From Halomonas aestuarii (lineage in GTDB: Bacteria; Pseudomonadota; Gammaproteobacteria; Pseudomonadales; Halomonadaceae): a stretch of DNA of 64,000 nt. The notes below the pieces were generated by a model. That model searched no databases. It saw only the letters and a list, made by a program, of their open reading frames with translations, and was not told where the DNA came from. The position numbers and the translations under genes were made by a program. Below are positions 61,354 through 64,000 of the stretch, piece by piece (the stretch's first letter is position 1; each line of letters starts with the position of its first letter). The DNA lies in the NCBI RefSeq assembly GCF_001886615.1, contig NZ_CP018139.1, positions 3,162,001-3,226,000 of the forward strand, in the 5' to 3' direction.

Positions 61354-62024
61354 AACAGCCATTCGCCAAGCGTGCACTGGATCTCATCGCCAGCCTGACC
61401 GCGCTGGTGCTGCTGGCCCCCCTCCTGGGCATCCTTGCACTGTGGGTTCGCCTGGACAGTCCGGGGCCGGCGCTGTTTCGTCAGACGCGACTGGGTCGGT
61501 CGGGGAGGGCCTTCGAGCTCTACAAGTTCCGCAGCATGGTGGTCCGCGAGTCCGTGGATCAGTATCGCGAGGCGGTGGTGGAGGAGGGGCGGGATCCCCG
61601 CATCACCCGGGCGGGACGATGGCTGAGGGCCTCCAGCCTCGACGAGCTTCCCCAGCTGTGGAACGTGCTGAGAGGCGACATGAGCCTGGTGGGGCCGCGT
61701 CCCCTGCTGCCGGAGCAGGAGGAGGCCGTGCCGGCGCGGATGCGCCGCCGGTTCATGGTGGTGCCTGGACTGACGGGGCTTGCCCAGGTGCGGGGTCGAC
61801 GAGGGCTGGACTGGCCGGAGCAGCTGGCCGCGGACTGCGACTACGTCGACCGGCGCAGCCTGGTGATGGACCTGGCGATCCTGCTGGCCACGGTGCGGGT
61901 GGTGTTTGCGGCGCAGGGGGTCTATGGAGGGGCGGGCAGCAACTGGCGGGCCTATTTGCCTGATCACCAGGCCTGCCTCCCGGATACACAAACACGCCAG
62001 GACGCAGAGGTGAGGGAGTCATGA
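61350..62024 (+). CDS. Short polyprenyl-phosphate glycosyl-1-phosphate transferase (WcaJ/PglC-like)
   Basis: Priming enzyme of 224 residues made of the catalytic domain only: one re-entrant/membrane helix (KRALDLIASLTALVLLAPLL), RLDSPGPALFRQTRLG, FELYKFRSMV, ASSLDELPQLWNVLRGDMSLVGPRPL and PGLTGLAQVRGR. Compared with the 426-residue enzyme at 47.6 kb it lacks the N-terminal domains, like PglC/WbpL-type mono-topic transferases. So each locus has its own priming enzyme, suggesting two different polymers. It overlaps both neighbours by four bases. Confidence 0.93.
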   Translation: MKQPFAKRALDLIASLTALVLLAPLLGILALWVRLDSPGPALFRQTRLGRSGRAFELYKFRSMVVRESVDQYREAVVEEGRDPRITRAGRWLRASSLDELPQLWNVLRGDMSLVGPRPLLPEQEEAVPARMRRRFMVVPGLTGLAQVRGRRGLDWPEQLAADCDYVDRRSLVMDLAILLATVRVVFAAQGVYGGAGSNWRAYLPDHQACLPDTQTRQDAEVRES

Positions 62025-62881
62025 GGTCACTCAAGCTGATGATGATTACCGCCTGTCCCGAGGTGGCCTTGCTGGCCGAACAGAGCGGAGTGGCACGTAT
62101 CTTCATGGACCAGGAGGTGCTGGGCAAGGCGGTGCGCCAGGGCCACCTGGACACCCACAAGGCATGTCACAGCCTGGTGCAGATCGCGGCGGTGGCAAAT
62201 CGGCTCCGGCACGCCGAGCTGATGGTGAGGATCAACCCCTTCAATCCCGACACCCCTGGCGAGGTCTCGGCGGCCATTGACCATGGTGCCCAGCGGCTCA
62301 TGCTGCCCATGTTCACCTCCTCCTGCGAGGTCCAGCGCTTTCAGTGGCTGGTCGCCGGTCGTGTGCCGGTGACCTACCTGGCCGAGACGCCGGCGGCACT
62401 GATCCGTCTGGGGCACTGGCTGCCGCTGCTCAGGCCGGGACACGACGAGGTGCACATCGGCCTTAACGACTTGTCGCTGGGGCTCGGTTTGGGCTTCCTG
62501 TTCGAACCCCTGGCGGGCGGAATGATCGATGCCGAGGCCAGGATGCTGGATGAAGCGGGTATCAGCTGGGGGTTCGGCGGGGTCGGGTGCATGTCGGGGA
62601 ACGTGCTGCCCGCGGACTGGATTCTCGGCGAACATGTTCGCCTGGGCTCCCACTGGGTCATCCTGAGCCGTGCCTTCCACGGCGGGGCCGAGTCCCTGGA
62701 GGAACTGCAGCGCAAGGTGGACCTGCCGGTGGAGATCCAAGCCCTGCGCATCGCCGAGTCGCGCTGGCGCCGGGCCCATGAAGCGCATCTTCAGGCCAAT
62801 CACCGGCGTCTGTCGGAGAGGGTCTTTGAGATGGCCGAACCGCTGCTGGCGCCCATGCAGCAAGTCCCGCTGGAGCTGTGA
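62021..62881 (+). CDS. HpcH/HpaI-family aldolase (citrate-lyase-like) of the second locus
   Basis: A 286-residue TIM-barrel protein. Features in order: RIFMDQEVLGKAVRQGHLDT (early acidic loop), LMVRINPFNPDT, AQRLMLPMFTS, the conserved LAETPAALIRL glutamate and HIGLNDLSLGLG aspartate for metal/pyruvate binding, and a late EHVRLGSHWVILSRAFHGG. Such enzymes split or make 2-keto-4-hydroxy acids using pyruvate. The setting between a priming transferase and a D-2-hydroxyacid dehydrogenase suggests a role in making a polymer substituent, but no substrate is visible. ATGA overlap with the gene before. Confidence 0.82.
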   Translation: MRSLKLMMITACPEVALLAEQSGVARIFMDQEVLGKAVRQGHLDTHKACHSLVQIAAVANRLRHAELMVRINPFNPDTPGEVSAAIDHGAQRLMLPMFTSSCEVQRFQWLVAGRVPVTYLAETPAALIRLGHWLPLLRPGHDEVHIGLNDLSLGLGLGFLFEPLAGGMIDAEARMLDEAGISWGFGGVGCMSGNVLPADWILGEHVRLGSHWVILSRAFHGGAESLEELQRKVDLPVEIQALRIAESRWRRAHEAHLQANHRRLSERVFEMAEPLLAPMQQVPLEL

Positions 62882-62883
62882 CG

Positions 62884-63852
62884 ATGCCCCGGGAGACGCT
62901 GCTGTTCCTCCAGCACGAAGACGTGCTTGCACGGCAGCGCGAGGCCCTGCTCTCGCAGCTTGCCGAGGGGCTGCCGGAAGCACGGGTGCTGCTGGCCTCA
63001 AGTCCCGTGCAGGTTCCCGACAGGTTAAGGGTCGATGCGGTGATCACCCCGACCCTGCCTTGGCTGCCTGAGGCCCTGTCGCGACTGGAGCACTATGACT
63101 GGATCCACTTCTTGTCCTCGGGGGTCGAGGCAATCTGGGCGATGCCCTTTGACAAGCACCGGGTGCTGATGACCCGAAGCGCAGGGGTGCATGCACCGGC
63201 CATGAGCGAATTTGCCCTGGGCGCCATGCTCTATTTCGCCAAGCGCTTCGGCAGCTGGACCCGGCAATCCGCGTCCCCCCACTGGCGACGTGAGTGGCTG
63301 GGCGAGCTGACCGGTGCGCGCCTGACCATCCTCGGCATGGGGCGGGTCGGTAGCCTGCTGGCCGAGCGCGCCCGACTCTTCGGCATGCAGGTCAACGGCC
63401 TGCGTCGTCATGCCGACAATATCTCCGAGGGGATGACGCCCCTGACCCTGTCGCGGCTCCCCGAGGTACTGGCCGACACCGACTATCTGGTGGTCTGCCT
63501 GCCGCTGACCGACGAGACTCGCGGCCTGGTAGACGAGCGCTTGCTTGAATCGCTGCGGCCGGGCGCCGTGCTGGTCGACATTTCACGGGGAGGGGTGGTG
63601 TGCGAGTCGGCCGTGATCAAGTCCCTGGAGGCCGGGCGACTCAGCGGTGCCGCCCTGGATGTTTTCGAGCGGGAGCCCCTGCCGAAGAGCTCACGCCTGT
63701 GGGGTCGCGAGGACGTGCTGCTGACTCCGCATGTCTCCGGGACCACTCCCTTCTATCTGGAACGCGCCGTGGCGCTGTTTCTCGACAATCACAGAGCGCT
63801 GGTCGCAGGCCAGGCACCGCTCACGCCAGTGGATGTCGAGGCGGGCTACTGA
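62884..63852 (+). CDS. D-isomer-specific 2-hydroxyacid dehydrogenase
   Basis: A 322-residue NAD(P)-dependent dehydrogenase: the Rossmann motif TILGMGRVGSLLAERA near residue 150, CLPLTDETRGLVDERLL, the catalytic Arg in DISRGGVVCESA, and the late His in LLTPHVSGTTPFYLERA. It would reduce a 2-keto acid to a D-2-hydroxy acid (lactate, glycerate or similar), or the reverse. It follows the aldolase with two bases between, so the two probably act in sequence. I chose ATG 62884; GTG 62878 overlaps the upstream stop. Confidence 0.88.
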   Translation: MPRETLLFLQHEDVLARQREALLSQLAEGLPEARVLLASSPVQVPDRLRVDAVITPTLPWLPEALSRLEHYDWIHFLSSGVEAIWAMPFDKHRVLMTRSAGVHAPAMSEFALGAMLYFAKRFGSWTRQSASPHWRREWLGELTGARLTILGMGRVGSLLAERARLFGMQVNGLRRHADNISEGMTPLTLSRLPEVLADTDYLVVCLPLTDETRGLVDERLLESLRPGAVLVDISRGGVVCESAVIKSLEAGRLSGAALDVFEREPLPKSSRLWGREDVLLTPHVSGTTPFYLERAVALFLDNHRALVAGQAPLTPVDVEAGY

Positions 63853-63862
63853 GGAACGATTC

Positions 63863-64000
63863 ATGCGATGGCTAATGGCGTTGGTGATGCTGCCCCGTCG
63901 GGCAAAGCGTTGGCTACTGAGAATGGCGGATGGGCTGCTGGTAGCTGGCTGCCTGCTGCTCGCCATGATGCTGCTCGGCGAGCGGGAGGTGCTGCTGGGG
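63863..64000 (+). CDS. Start of a CapD/WbpM-type nucleotide-sugar 4,6-dehydratase (partial)
   Basis: Only the first 46 codons are visible. MLPRRAKRWLLRMADGLLVA and a following hydrophobic helix (GCLLLAMMLLG) match the N-terminal membrane part of FlaA1/CapD/WbpM-like UDP-HexNAc dehydratases, whose genes often close such loci. GAGG precedes the ATG, ten bases after the dehydrogenase stop. The family call rests on this short stretch. Confidence 0.6.
   Translation, partial: MRWLMALVMLPRRAKRWLLRMADGLLVAGCLLLAMMLLGEREVLLG

Overview
The window looks like chromosome of a high-GC gammaproteobacterium, most probably a halomonad (Halomonadaceae). The grounds are the divergent lexA / psrA-type pair, pilABC, the yjbEFGH/wza-wzb-wzc exopolysaccharide block, RfaH-type ops sites and overall codon use. 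No rRNA or tRNA gene was seen. The genus is an inference from gene content, not a proof.

Layout. 1-7.6 kb is housekeeping: the start of a TRAP-transporter binding protein with a LysR regulator, purU, a CbiM-like membrane protein, a lipoprotein carrying a metzincin zinc signature, the SOS pair lexA-dinB with a LexA box, and psrA with its own operator followed by an L,D-transpeptidase. 7.6-14.8 kb is type IV pilus: pilC, pilB, pilA and a PglL/TfpO-type oligosaccharyltransferase that probably glycosylates the pilin. Between pilA and the transferase lie a 69-base C homopolymer and a decayed IS481-type transposase. 15-17.7 kb holds a CysQ-type phosphatase, a beta-CASP metallo-beta-lactamase nuclease and a small Cys-pair protein.

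17.8-64 kb is surface polysaccharide. yjbEFGH runs leftward and is divergent from wza-wzb-(four-helix-bundle gene)-wzc. Then come a Wzz-like protein, dTDP-rhamnose genes (rfbBDAC), an ABC flippase, an aldolase / CMP-sugar synthetase / HAD phosphatase / GT42-like cassette, an AT-rich island of glycosyltransferases and an EpsG-like polymerase (about 36.2-42.4 kb, with a dead IS30), GDP-fucose/mannose genes (gmd, fcl, gmm, manC), a broken galE, a priming glycosyltransferase, a Wzy/WaaL-like protein, a GT32 enzyme, a UDP-GlcA epimerase, ugd and another Wzy/WaaL-like protein. From 55.5 kb a second export locus (wza2-wzc2, no wzb) has its own polymerase, GT4, short priming transferase, HpcH-type aldolase, D-2-hydroxyacid dehydrogenase and the start of a CapD/WbpM-type dehydratase.

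How it fits together. Three identical 12-base ops elements (GGCGGTAGCGTG) stand 28-40 bases before wza1, the wzz-like gene and wza2, so one RfaH-type antiterminator probably controls all three polysaccharide transcription units. The two most striking observations are: (1) an array of 7-base repeats at the start of yjbH puts the natural ATG, which overlaps the yjbG stop, one frame out, so that losing one repeat would restore a full signal peptide, as in a phase-variation switch; and (2) a cassette in which a DRE-TIM pyruvate-aldolase-like enzyme replaces KdsA/NeuB next to KdsB-like, HAD and GT42-like genes, suggesting an undescribed CMP-activated ulosonic acid.
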